A stretch of 64,000 bases of DNA, from assembly GCA_963811825.1 (NCBI GenBank), contig CAWESS010000019.1, positions 124,001 to 188,000 of the forward strand, written 5' to 3'. Numbering within the stretch: the stretch's first letter is position 1; each line of letters starts with the position of its first letter. Shown here piece by piece: positions 19,261 to 27,741 of this stretch. The notes below the pieces were generated by a model. It was not told the DNA's origin and ran no database searches. It was given only the letters and a program-made list of their open reading frames with translations. Source of the DNA: Fodinibacter sp963811825 (lineage in GTDB: Bacteria; Actinomycetota; Actinomycetes; Actinomycetales; Dermatophilaceae). Position numbers and translations under genes: made by a program.

Positions 19261-19978
19261 ATGTACCTCGAGAACATCTGCCTCGACGCCCACGACCCCC
19301 ACCTCGTGGGCCGGTTCTGGGAGGCGCTGCTCGGTGGGACGACCCTGCACGAGGACACCGACGCCTTCGAGACGCGGCTCACGGTGCCCGGGGGACCCGA
19401 GCATCGACCTCTGCGTGCAGCGGGTGCCGGAACCGCAGACCGCACCCCTGCGCCTGCACCTCGACCTCAGCGGAGGAGCCCGTCAGGCCGATGTCGTCGA
19501 GCGGGCGCTCGCGCTCGGCGCCAGCCACCTCGACATCGGTCAGGGGAACGTGCCCTGGGTGGTGCTCGCGGACCCGGAGGGCACCCCCTTCTGCGTCATG
19601 GAGGAGCGTCCCGAGTACGGCACCTCGGGGGCGATCGCCGCTCTGCCCCTCGACAGCGCCGACCCTGCCCGCGACGCCGCCTTCTGGGCCGAGCTCTCGG
19701 GGTGGGTGCCCGTCGGGTCGCCGACGTCCGACGTGCTGCGGCACCCCTCCGGCCGCGGGCCCCTGCTCGAGCTGTGCACGGAGCCCGCGCCGAAGACCGC
19801 AGCCAAGAACCGGCTCCACCTCGACATCCGGTTGGAAAGGGACGACGACGCGGATGCCGTGCTCGCGCGGGTCCTCGAGCTCGGTGGGTCGGTGGTGCGG
19901 CACGACTGGGGTGAGCTGCCCTGGCAGGTCGTCACCGACCCGTCGGGCAACGAGCTGTGCCTGCTGCCCGCCCGGTGA
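19261..19978 (+). CDS. VOC-superfamily protein, two domains, frameshifted
   Basis: The first domain starts MYLENICLDAHDPHLVGRFWEALLGG in frame 1. At 19390-19400 the frame moves to 2, where DPSIDLCVQRVPEP and the second domain continue to the stop at 19978. Reducing the GGGGG run in CCCGGGGGACC by one G restores VPG-DPSID, a classic homopolymer error. The domain ends VVLADPEGTPFC and VVTDPSGNELC match the other double VOC protein at 15735, so they may be paralogues. Substrate unknown. TACGAC at 19249-19254 just before ATG 19261 could be a -10 box for a leaderless message. Confidence 0.75.
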
Positions 19979-19982
19979 CCCG

Positions 19983-20012
19983 TTCGGAGCACGGGTGCGA
20001 CCTCCGTAGACT
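19983..20012 (+). promoter_or_regulatory. Putative aspS promoter
   Basis: A -10 TAGACT (20007-20012) lies 18 bases from a weak -35 TTCGGA (19983-19988). The -10 closely resembles those before efp and def. The transcript would carry a leader of about 40 nt to GTG 20058. Confidence 0.45.
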
Positions 20013-20057
20013 GGGCCCCCCGGGACTGCCGGGACCCCCCACCGTTGAAGGATCACC

Positions 20058-21857
20058 GTGCTCCGCACCCACGAGGCCGGCACCCTGCGTGCCGCCCACA
20101 CCGGCCAGACCGTCACCCTCACCGGGTGGGTGGCGAAGCGGCGTGACCACGGGGGCGTGGCCTTCATCGACCTGCGTGACGCGAGCGGCGTCGTGCAGGT
20201 CGTGGCGCGCGACGAGGTGCTGACCGGGGCCGCCCACGAGCTGCGCAGCGAGTTCGTCGTCAAGGTCGTCGGTGAGGTCGCCGCCCGCGAGGAGCGCAAC
20301 ATCAACCCCGACCTGCCCACCGGCGAGGTCGAGGTCGTCGCGACCCTCATCGAGGTGCTCAACGCCTCCGCGCCGTTGCCGTTCCAGGTCGACGAGCGGG
20401 TCACCGTCGGCGAGGAGGCCCGGCTCAAGCACCGCTACCTCGACCTGCGCCGCCCCGGCACGGGCTCGGCCGGTCACGCCCTCCGCCTGCGCTCGAAGGT
20501 CAACGCGGCCGCCCGCAGCGTGCTCGGCGCCCGCGACTTCGTCGAGATCGAGACGCCCACCCTCACCCGGTCCACCCCCGAGGGGGCCCGCGACTTCCTC
20601 GTGCCCGCACGCCTCGCGCCCGGCTCCTGGTACGCCCTGCCGCAGAGCCCGCAGCTGTTCAAGCAGCTGCTCATGGTGGCCGGGATGGAGCGCTACTACC
20701 AGATCGCCCGCTGCTACCGCGACGAGGACTTCCGCGCCGACCGCCAGCCCGAGTTCACCCAGCTCGACATCGAGATGAGCTTCGTCGAGCAGTCCGACGT
20801 GCTCGAGCTCGGCGAGGCCGTGGTCCGCGAGATCTGGTCGCTCATCGGCGTCGAGCTGCAGACCCCGTTCCAGCAGCTGACCTACGCCGAGGCGATGCGG
20901 CGCTTCGGCACCGACAAGCCCGACCTGCGCTTCGGCCTCGAGCTCGTCGAGTGCACGGACTACTTCGCGCAGACGCCCTTCCGGGTGTTCCAGGCCGACT
21001 ACGTCGGTGCGGTCGTCATGCCGGGCGGCGCGAGCCAGCCGCGCAAGCAGCTCGACGCCTGGCAGGAGTGGGCCAAGCAGCGCGGGGCCCGCGGCCTGGC
21101 CTACGTCCTGGTCCAGGAGGACGGCACCCTCACCGGCCCGGTCGCCAAGAACCTCTCCGAGAGCGAGCTCGCCGGCCTGGCCGCCCACGTCGGAGCGGCA
21201 CCGGGTGACTGCGTGTTCTTCGCCGCGGGCGCGGCCAAGGCCTCGCGCGGCCTCCTCGGCGCGGCGCGCCTGGAGATCGGCAAGCGCGGCGGCCTCATCG
21301 ACGAGTCGGCGTGGAGCTTCCTCTGGGTGGTCGACGCGCCGCTGTTCGAGCCCGCCGCGGATGCCGTCGCGGCCGGTGACGTGGCCGTCGGCGCCGGTGC
21401 GTGGACCGCGGTCCACCACGCCTTCACCTCGCCCAAGGCCGAGTTCCTCGACACCTTCGACACCGACCCCGGCCCTGCGCTGGCGTACGCCTACGACATG
21501 GTCTGCAACGGCAACGAGATCGGTGGCGGGTCCATCCGTATCCACCGCCGCGACGTGCAGGAGCGGGTCTTCTCGGTCATGGGCCTGGCGGCGGACGAGG
21601 CCCAGGAGAAGTTCGGCTTCCTGCTCGACGCCTTCGCCTTCGGCGCCCCGCCGCACGGTGGCATCGCCTTCGGCTGGGACCGCATCGTCATGCTGCTCGG
21701 CGGCTTCGACAGCATCCGCGACGTCATCGCCTTCCCGAAGTCCGGTGGCGGCTACGACCCGCTCACCGAGGCACCGGCCCCGATCACCCCGGAGCAGCGC
21801 AAGGAGGCCGGCATCGACAGCCGACCCCCGGCATCCGAGCCGAAGACCGACGCCTGA
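20058..21857 (+). CDS. aspS: Aspartyl-tRNA synthetase
   Basis: This class II synthetase (599 residues) charges tRNA-Asp, and tRNA-Asn too if the organism uses the transamidation route. The N-terminal OB-fold (VTLTGWVAKRRDHGGVAFIDLRD) binds the anticodon. Motif 1 is at VEIETPTLTRSTPEGARDF; motif 2 in YQIARCYRDEDFRADRQPEFTQLD; the bacterial GAD insertion lies in the middle; motif 3 is GAPPHGGIAFGWDR. GTG 20058 has GAAGGATCAC before it. It ends only nine bases from the convergent hydrolase, with no obvious terminator in the gap. Confidence 0.97.
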   Translation: MLRTHEAGTLRAAHTGQTVTLTGWVAKRRDHGGVAFIDLRDASGVVQVVARDEVLTGAAHELRSEFVVKVVGEVAAREERNINPDLPTGEVEVVATLIEVLNASAPLPFQVDERVTVGEEARLKHRYLDLRRPGTGSAGHALRLRSKVNAAARSVLGARDFVEIETPTLTRSTPEGARDFLVPARLAPGSWYALPQSPQLFKQLLMVAGMERYYQIARCYRDEDFRADRQPEFTQLDIEMSFVEQSDVLELGEAVVREIWSLIGVELQTPFQQLTYAEAMRRFGTDKPDLRFGLELVECTDYFAQTPFRVFQADYVGAVVMPGGASQPRKQLDAWQEWAKQRGARGLAYVLVQEDGTLTGPVAKNLSESELAGLAAHVGAAPGDCVFFAAGAAKASRGLLGAARLEIGKRGGLIDESAWSFLWVVDAPLFEPAADAVAAGDVAVGAGAWTAVHHAFTSPKAEFLDTFDTDPGPALAYAYDMVCNGNEIGGGSIRIHRRDVQERVFSVMGLAADEAQEKFGFLLDAFAFGAPPHGGIAFGWDRIVMLLGGFDSIRDVIAFPKSGGGYDPLTEAPAPITPEQRKEAGIDSRPPASEPKTDA

Positions 21858-21866
21858 GCCGACCCG

Positions 21867-22691
21867 TCAGCGGGCGAGGAAGGCGATCAGTGTCGTGTTG
21901 AACTCCTCGGCGTGCGAGACGTTGATGCCGTGCGGGCCGTCGGCCACGACGTGCAGCTCGCTTCCCGCGACCTGCTCGTGCGTGCGCTGACCGGACTTCT
22001 CGAGCGGGACGATGCCGTCGGAGTCGCCATGGATGACGAGTGTCGGCACGGTGACGGTCGCGAGGTCGTCGGTGAAGTCCTCCACCCACGAGCGGATGCA
22101 CATCACGGCGGCGTGGACGTCAGCCTGCTTCGCGATGGTCACGGCCTGCTGTCGCTGCTCCTCGCTGACCTTCAGCTCGCCGCCGGCGCTGAAGAAGTTG
22201 GTCGTGAACTGGTCGTAGAAGCCCGCAGGGTCCGTGGCCAGGTCGCCCTGCATGCCCTCGACCGTCTCGTCGTCGAGCGCACCCTCGGGGTGGGCGTCGT
22301 CCAGCTTCAGGCACGGCGGGATGGCTGCCGCGAAGACCACGCTGCGCACCCGCTCCTCGCCGTGGGTGCCGAGGTAGCGTGCGACCTCGCCGCCACCCAT
22401 CGAGAAGCCGACGAGGGTGGCGTCGCGCAGGTCGAGCTCGCGCAGGATCGCGTCGAGGTCACTGGTGAGGGTGTCGTAGTCGTAGGAGGAGGCCTTCCCG
22501 GGCTGGTCCGAGCGGCCGAAGCCTCGGCGGTCGTAGGTCACGACGCGGTGCCCGGCGGCTGTGAGCGCCGGCACCTGCTCCGACCACGACGCACCACTGA
22601 GGGGCCAGCCGTGGATGAGGACGACGGGGCGGCCCTCGCCTCCTGAGTCCTCGACGTGGAGGGAGACGGTGCCGTTCGCGATGGTGGACAT
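21867..22691 (-). CDS. Alpha/beta hydrolase, non-haem haloperoxidase-like
   Basis: This 274-residue enzyme has the HGWPLSGASW oxyanion loop, nucleophile elbow GFSMGG (Ser97), Asp in HGDSDGIVP and His254 in DGPHGINV, i.e. a complete catalytic triad. The sequence pattern (RRGFGRSDQP, YDYDTLTSDLDAIL) is that of the non-haem chloroperoxidase/esterase group; real activity is most likely ester hydrolysis or perhydrolysis. A ribosome site (GAGAGG) precedes the ATG. It is convergent with aspS. Confidence 0.87.
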   Translation of the reverse strand: MSTIANGTVSLHVEDSGGEGRPVVLIHGWPLSGASWSEQVPALTAAGHRVVTYDRRGFGRSDQPGKASSYDYDTLTSDLDAILRELDLRDATLVGFSMGGGEVARYLGTHGEERVRSVVFAAAIPPCLKLDDAHPEGALDDETVEGMQGDLATDPAGFYDQFTTNFFSAGGELKVSEEQRQQAVTIAKQADVHAAVMCIRSWVEDFTDDLATVTVPTLVIHGDSDGIVPLEKSGQRTHEQVAGSELHVVADGPHGINVSHAEEFNTTLIAFLAR

Positions 22692-22724
22692 GGGTGACCT
22701 CTCAGTCAGGTTGGGGTTCCGGCC

Positions 22725-22730
22725 AGACTA
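22725..22730 (-). promoter_or_regulatory. Putative -10 box of the alpha/beta hydrolase gene
   Basis: On the minus strand TAGTCT lies 33 bases before the ATG at 22691, compatible with a short leader containing the GAGAGG ribosome site. No clear -35. Confidence 0.35.
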
Positions 22731-22784
22731 GGCAGGGCCGCGCACGTCACGGGCGATCACGACGCGGAAGTTCGCTGTCGAGCC

Positions 22785-23552
22785 TCAACCGAACCAGCGG
22801 CTGGTCCAGCGCATGCCGGTGGTGAAGCCGAGCCGCTCGTAGACCCGCCGCGCGGTGTCGTTGTCGGCGAACATCCCGAGGGCGCAGGCGCCGGTCTCGT
22901 CGACGGCGCGGCGGGTGAGGTGTGCCGTCACGGCGGCGCCCCAACCCTGGCCGCGCCCGGCGGCATCGACCGCGATCCCGGCCAACGTCGGGGTGCCGGC
23001 GGCGCACGGTTCACTGCACCCCGTGGCCACGAGGGCACCCGTCCGGGGGTCGCGCACAGCCACCCAGTGCTGGTCGGGTCGCGCGAAGGGCTGCCCGTGG
23101 GTGCGGGGGCTGTGGGCGGCGAGGAAGGCCTCGGCCTCCTGCCGGGCCGAGGGGTCGAGGGTCACGACGTGTTCCTCACCGGCGAGCACCGGCGGTGCGG
23201 TACGGGTCCACAGCCAGTCCCACTCGCCACCGCGTGACCCGAGGTCGAGCCGTTCCTCGACGACGCCCACCAGCCCTCGGGGCACGCTGAGGTGGCGGTT
23301 CCCCCCGCCGGTGACGAACGCGCGCACGTCCGGGTCGTCGAGCAGCGCAGCGAGGCCGGATGCCGTGGCGAGTGCTGCGCTGCCGGGTACCCCGTGGTCG
23401 GAGCGGCGGTGGAAGACCACCGACGTGTCGGTGCCGGTGACCACCGCGAAGGCGGGCTCGACGAAGCCGGCGCCGACGTCGAGGACCGCGACCGGATGCC
23501 GGGCCGTCGCCTCCTCGAACTCGGCGCGGGTCGTGAGCGTGCGAACCGTCAT
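22785..23552 (-). CDS. GNAT-family N-acetyltransferase
   Basis: The 255-residue protein has an N-terminal part of unknown fold and a C-terminal GNAT domain with VAVRDPRTGALVATG, LAGIAVDAAGRGQGWGAAVTAHL (acetyl-CoA pyrophosphate loop) and NDTARRVYERLGF. Substrate unknown. Its ATG at 23552 overlaps the stop of the MMPL transporter upstream (ATGA), so the pair form an operon. Longer in-frame starts inside the MMPL gene were rejected because of that junction. Confidence 0.85.
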   Translation of the reverse strand: MTVRTLTTRAEFEEATARHPVAVLDVGAGFVEPAFAVVTGTDTSVVFHRRSDHGVPGSAALATASGLAALLDDPDVRAFVTGGGNRHLSVPRGLVGVVEERLDLGSRGGEWDWLWTRTAPPVLAGEEHVVTLDPSARQEAEAFLAAHSPRTHGQPFARPDQHWVAVRDPRTGALVATGCSEPCAAGTPTLAGIAVDAAGRGQGWGAAVTAHLTRRAVDETGACALGMFADNDTARRVYERLGFTTGMRWTSRWFG

Positions 23553-25756
23553 TCGGTGATGCCCCATCGCTCGTGCAGGCGTCGCAGGGGTGCGGGGGCC
23601 CACCAGTTCGCCGAGCCCAGGACGGACATCGTGGCGGGGACGAGGAGCATGCGCACGAGGGTGGCGTCGATGATGATGGCGAGCACGAGGGCGACCCCCA
23701 TCTGCTTCATGATGAGCAGGTCGCCCGCCGCGAACCCGGAGAAGACGATGACCATGAGCAGGGCGGCCGAGGTGATGATGCGCCCCGACCGTTGCAGGCC
23801 GAGGGTCACGGCGGTGCGGGTGTCGTGGCCCTGCTCGTGCAGCTCGACGATGCGTGAGAGCAGGAAGACCTCGTAGTCCATCGACAGGCCGAAGCCGAAG
23901 GCGATCACGAGCAGCGGGATGGTGTTCTCCAGCGCCCCCGTCGAGGCGAAGCGGAGCAGCCCCTCGAGGTGGCCGTCCTCGAAGATCCACACGGTCACGC
24001 CGAGGGCTGCCCCGAGGGACAGCACGTTCATCACGAGCGCCTTGATGGGGATGACGACCGAGCCGGTCATGAGGAACAGCAGCACGAGCGTGGCGAGCAC
24101 GACCAGGCCGGCTGCCCACAGGGCCCGGTCGGCGACCGTCGCCCGGAAGTCGACGATGCCCGACGCCTGCCCGACGACGTCGGCGTCGAAGGGTGGGCGG
24201 TCACTGCGCAGCGAGTCGACGAGCGCGCGCGAGGCCTCGCCCGTGCCGGAGTCCCCGGTCTGGAAGCCGACGGTGGTGACCCCGTTCTCGAGCTCGCGGA
24301 CGGGGTCCACGGACTCCACGCCCGGGCGCTCGGCGGCCTCCGTCTCCGCCCAGGCCTGCACCTCGGCGGCGGGGGCGCGGCTCACGAGCAGCACCTCGGC
24401 GCCTGCGAGCAGCGGGTATCCCGCGCGGAAGTCCTCGAAGAACGTGCGTTCGGGCGTGCCCTGGGGCAACAGCTCGGCGCCGGACGAGGTCAGCTCGAGG
24501 CGCAGGGCTGGCAGGGCCATGACCACGAGCACGGCCGACACGACCCCGATGACGACCCACGGCATCCGGTGGACTCGTTCGGCGAGGCGCGAGAAGACGC
24601 CGACGTCGGCGGCGGTCTCGGTGCCGCGCTTGAGCAGCCGCCGGGCGCCGAGCACGCACAGGGCGGGGATGAGGGTGAGGGCGACCGCGAGCGCGATGAG
24701 CACGACGGAGACACCGGCGACGCTGACCGCGCGGATGAAGGGGATCTGCAGGACGAGCAGGCCGGCCAACGAGATCGCGACGGTGAGGGCGGAGAAGATG
24801 ACGGTGCGCCCGGCCCGGTTCATCGTCGCGGCGCTGGCGGCCACCACCTGGGCGTGCGTGGCCTCGGCGACCGGGGCGCCCTGGAGCAGTTCGCGCATCT
24901 CCTCCCGGAACCGGGAGACGACGAGCAGTCCGTAGTCGATGCACAGGCCGAGCCCGAGCACGGTGACGACGTTGACGACCGAGGCATCGAGGTCGAGCAG
25001 GTAGGACAGGCCGAGCAGCGACGCGAGGGCGCCGGCGATCGAGGCCACCGCGCCCAGCACCGGGAAGCCCGCGGCCAGGAACCCCCCGAAGACGACGACC
25101 ATCACGAGGAAGCTCACGGGGAGGGCGATGCCCTCACCGCGCTGGCCGTCGATCTTGACCTGCTCGATGATCCGGTCGACGAGGGAGCGAAGCCCGCCGC
25201 GCTGGTCGCCGGTCGCGCCGGTCTGCTCGGCGAGGCGGTCGAAGACGACGTCGACCTCCTCGGTCGCGCCGGCCTCCTCCTCGGCGGTGTTGTCGGCGTC
25301 GAAGGTCACGACGGTCGCGAACCCACCGGATGCCGGGTCCCCGTCGAGCACGAAGCGCAGGGCCTCGGGGGAGGCCGGGCCACCCGGGACGACGAACGGG
25401 TTGACGGCCGACTCGACGTGCTCGATCGCCGAGAGGTCACGGACCGCCTCGGTCGCGGCCGTCGCGACGGCGGGGTCGGCGAGGTCGACCCCGGTGAGCG
25501 TCTGGGTGTAGGTGCTGAAGCCGCTGCCGCCACCTTGCGCGAGCAGGTCGCGCCCGTCCTGGTTCTCGCCTGCGACGACGATCTCGCCGCTGTCGAGCCG
25601 GCTGAACAGGCTCGGGGTGCCGGTGGCCCCCAGCGCCACGGCGAAGCCGACGACGATGAACAGCATCCAGAACCCCACGAACGCCTTGGCGCGGTGGGCG
25701 ACGAGGCGACCCCAGCGCTCCAGGGCGGGGCTGCCGTGCCGGGCGCTCCTCGTCAT
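23549..25756 (-). CDS. MMPL/RND-family membrane transporter
   Basis: This 735-residue protein has two RND-like halves, each with a first helix, a large extracellular loop and five further helices. The diagnostic segments are LGLCIDYGLLVVSRFREE in the first half and FGLSMDYEVFLLSRIVE in the second, with the Asp-Tyr pair of proton-driven MMPL exporters. In mycobacteria such proteins export lipids; in other actinobacteria antibiotics and lipids are reported. The cargo here is unknown. It is the first gene of a two-gene operon with the acetyltransferase. Upstream lies an unusual cluster of palindromes (25804-25925) that may control it. Confidence 0.9.
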   Translation of the reverse strand: MTRSARHGSPALERWGRLVAHRAKAFVGFWMLFIVVGFAVALGATGTPSLFSRLDSGEIVVAGENQDGRDLLAQGGGSGFSTYTQTLTGVDLADPAVATAATEAVRDLSAIEHVESAVNPFVVPGGPASPEALRFVLDGDPASGGFATVVTFDADNTAEEEAGATEEVDVVFDRLAEQTGATGDQRGGLRSLVDRIIEQVKIDGQRGEGIALPVSFLVMVVVFGGFLAAGFPVLGAVASIAGALASLLGLSYLLDLDASVVNVVTVLGLGLCIDYGLLVVSRFREEMRELLQGAPVAEATHAQVVAASAATMNRAGRTVIFSALTVAISLAGLLVLQIPFIRAVSVAGVSVVLIALAVALTLIPALCVLGARRLLKRGTETAADVGVFSRLAERVHRMPWVVIGVVSAVLVVMALPALRLELTSSGAELLPQGTPERTFFEDFRAGYPLLAGAEVLLVSRAPAAEVQAWAETEAAERPGVESVDPVRELENGVTTVGFQTGDSGTGEASRALVDSLRSDRPPFDADVVGQASGIVDFRATVADRALWAAGLVVLATLVLLFLMTGSVVIPIKALVMNVLSLGAALGVTVWIFEDGHLEGLLRFASTGALENTIPLLVIAFGFGLSMDYEVFLLSRIVELHEQGHDTRTAVTLGLQRSGRIITSAALLMVIVFSGFAAGDLLIMKQMGVALVLAIIIDATLVRMLLVPATMSVLGSANWWAPAPLRRLHERWGITE

Positions 25757-25803
25757 GCGGCAAAGCCTGCCAGAGCCGGCACGTCACCCCCGGCCCGCCC
25801 CGT

Positions 25804-25925
25804 GAACCCGGGGTTCCTCCGCCATCACTGGGATGACGGAGATGTTTGCCGGTGGCGGAGAAATATCTCCGCCCGTCTGCATCAACTCCGCCGTCACCGG
25901 GATGACGGAGAAAGTTCGGATGCAG
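25804..25925. repeat. Cluster of palindromes and a 26-bp direct repeat upstream of the MMPL operon
   Basis: Within 122 bp there are: GAACCC-G-GGGTTC (25804-25816); a direct repeat at 25817-25842 and 25886-25911 that matches at 24 of 26 positions, each copy itself an imperfect hairpin (CTCCGCCATC / GATGACGGAG arms); a perfect hairpin GGCGGAGA-AATA-TCTCCGCC (25854-25873) between them; and outer arms CTGCATC / GATGCAG (25877-25925) enclosing the second copy. The block lies between the stop of the upstream minus-strand gene and the MMPL start. It could be a terminator, an operator array or a REP-like element. Confidence 0.8.
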
Positions 25926-25965
25926 TTGGCCCACCCGAGATGTCGGTCCGGGTCAGGAAGGCCGA

Positions 25966-27067
25966 TCAGTACCAGTGGGGGGAGCGGGAGAGGAAGGCCT
26001 CGTAGGCGCGGCACGGGCTGCCGTACCGGTCGTCGATGTAGCCCAGCCCCCAGCTGATCTGCGTCGCGGGGTTGGTCAGCCAGTCGCTCCCAGCGCTCGC
26101 CATCTTCCAGCCCGGCAGGGACTGGGGGATGCCGTACGCCCCCGAGCTCGGGTTGCTCGCGCTCCAGCTCCAGCCCGACTCCCGGTGCCAGAGCGTGACG
26201 AGGCAGGTGAACTCGCCCGGCCCCCAGCCCCGAGCAGCCACCATCGTGCGGGCGATCTCCTGGGCGGCGCGAGCGCTGGTCCCGGAGGCCTGCACCCCGA
26301 TGAGGGTTCCACCGAGGCTCGCTGCCGCCTCGCGCAGACCGGCGAGGTCCGCGGCGCCCTGCTCGAGCTCGGCCAGCCGTGCGGTGAGGGCCTCCTGGCG
26401 CTCGCCCAGGGTGGCTGCCTCCTTGCCTGCCTCTGCAGCAGCCTTCTCGGTGGCCATCCGCTTGGTCTCTGCGCTCTCGACCAGCGCCGCCTCGCCGTCA
26501 CGGGCAGAGGTGAACAGGAACTCCTGTCGCTTGGCCTCGGCCGCGGCAGCCCGAGCGGCGTCGAAGGTCTCGCGGGCACCGTTGGCCTGCTGGTCCATGA
26601 CGACCGAGAGGTCGGACATCACGCCGGGTGGTGAGAGCAGGAGGGTGGTCAGGCTCTGGAGGTCACCACCCTGCATGTACATCATGGCGGCGCTGCCCGA
26701 GAGGGCACGGTCGGCAGCCGCGCTCGCGCTGCGGGCGAGGGCGAGGTCGAGAGTGGCCTGGCGCACGGCCGCCTCGGCATCCGCCAGGTCCTTCACGGCC
26801 TGCTCGTGGGCGGTGACCGACTCCGAGACCGCTCGCTGCAGGGTCTCGAGCCGGGCCTGCGCCGCCTCGACCTCCGTCGTGATCTCGGCGACCTCTGCGG
26901 CCACCGCGGCTGCCGCCTTCTGCGCCTTCGAGACCTCGCCGGCGCTGGGCACGGTCGGCCCGGGAGAGGGCGCCGCCGCGCGACGCGGGAGCCGCTGGGA
27001 CGGCGAGCGCGACCGCCGCGGCCATCGCGGCGACAGCGCCCGCGCGGGTCCGCAGCGAAGGGCTCAT
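25966..27067 (-). CDS. Secreted coiled-coil protein with lytic-transglycosylase-like C-terminal domain, frameshifted
   Basis: The true N-terminus is ATG 27067, giving a signal peptide (MSPSLRTRAGAVAAMAAAVA). The frame then shifts near 26960-26975 to the long frame from 26952, joining ALS-PGPTVPSAGEVSKAQK; one surplus base accounts for it. A long Ala/Glu coiled coil follows (residues 45-250 or so), of the type found in NlpC/P60 and FtsX-regulated hydrolases. The last 80 residues (FTCLVTLWHRESGWSWSASNPSSGAYGIPQSLPG ... TQISWGLGYIDDRYGSPCRAYEAF) resemble the goose-lysozyme/transglycosylase fold of actinobacterial phage-tail and Rpf-like enzymes, with the catalytic Glu in HRESGW. It probably cuts peptidoglycan outside the cell. 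Confidence 0.78.
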
Positions 27068-27090
27068 CAGGGAATCATCCCCCGAGAATC

Positions 27091-27108
27091 ATCCGGTGTC
27101 ACCCGGAT
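27091..27108. promoter_or_regulatory. Palindrome in a divergent intergenic region
   Basis: ATCCGG-TGTCAC-CCGGAT is an inverted repeat with 6-bp perfect arms. It lies between the divergent starts at 27067 (minus) and 27153 (plus). An 8-bp direct repeat AATCATCC at 27073-27080 and 27088-27095 abuts it. It may be an operator; no regulator gene is adjacent. Confidence 0.4.
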
Positions 27109-27152
27109 GTGCGGGATTGTCACGAGGTCGTGGGTGCTGGCACGGTGGAGGC

Positions 27153-27674
27153 ATGCCGGCCACGAGGACGAGACCATCGCGCACGGCGGGGGAGCGCGAG
27201 CAGCTGCTCGGCTGGTACGACCTGCAGCGCGGCATCGTGCGGATGAAGTGCGAGGGCCTCAGCGACGACGACGCGCACCGGGTCGTCGTGCCGACCTCGC
27301 CGCTCATGACGGCGGCCGGCATCCTGTCGCACCTGCGCTGGGCCGAGGAGCTGTGGTTCCGCGAGGTGCTGCTCGGCGAGGAGGGGGTGGGTCGCGGGTT
27401 CGGCGCGGAGGCCAGGGCGGTCGACGACGCCGAGTTCCGGGTCCAGGGGATGCCGCTGGCGCAGCTGATCGCGGAGTACGACGCGGAGTGCGCGCGCTCG
27501 GACGCCGCCATCGCCGCGTTCTCGCTCGACGACACCGGCAGCACGGCGCTGCACGCGGTGGGGGAGGCGACAGTGCGCTGGATGCTCCTGCACATGCTCG
27601 AGGAGACGGCACGCCACGCCGGACACCTCGACCTCGTGCGCGAGATGCTCGACGGTGAGACCGGCTACTTCTGA
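27153..27674 (+). CDS. DinB-family (DUF664) protein
   Basis: This 173-residue four-helix protein has the family pattern LLGWYDLQRGIVRMKCEGLSDDDA, GILSHLRWAEELWFREVLLG and MLEETARHAGHLDLVREML, giving the three-His metal site (His in SHL, His in ARHAGH) seen in DinB/YfiT proteins. Relatives include mycothiol-dependent transferases, so a thiol-linked detoxification role is possible but unproven. ATG 27153 follows GGTGGAGG; the in-frame start at 27096 lies in the promoter region and was not used. Confidence 0.83.
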   Translation: MPATRTRPSRTAGEREQLLGWYDLQRGIVRMKCEGLSDDDAHRVVVPTSPLMTAAGILSHLRWAEELWFREVLLGEEGVGRGFGAEARAVDDAEFRVQGMPLAQLIAEYDAECARSDAAIAAFSLDDTGSTALHAVGEATVRWMLLHMLEETARHAGHLDLVREMLDGETGYF

Positions 27675-27730
27675 CCGGTTGCTCCTGACAGGCCGGCTGC
27701 TCGCGGTGGGGGCCGGTGTGGGCATCGCCA

Positions 27731-27736
27731 GATAAC
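27731..27736 (+). promoter_or_regulatory. Putative -10 box of rarA (leaderless)
   Basis: GATAAC lies 5 bases before GTG 27742 and no ribosome site is present, so the message probably begins at the start codon. Confidence 0.4.
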
Positions 27737-27741
27737 CTCGC

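Noticed and set aside
23969..26005. 678-codon plus-strand open frame opposite the MMPL gene
   Set aside because: Asp/Glu/Gly/His-rich antisense translation without motifs; the minus strand encodes a clear MMPL transporter.
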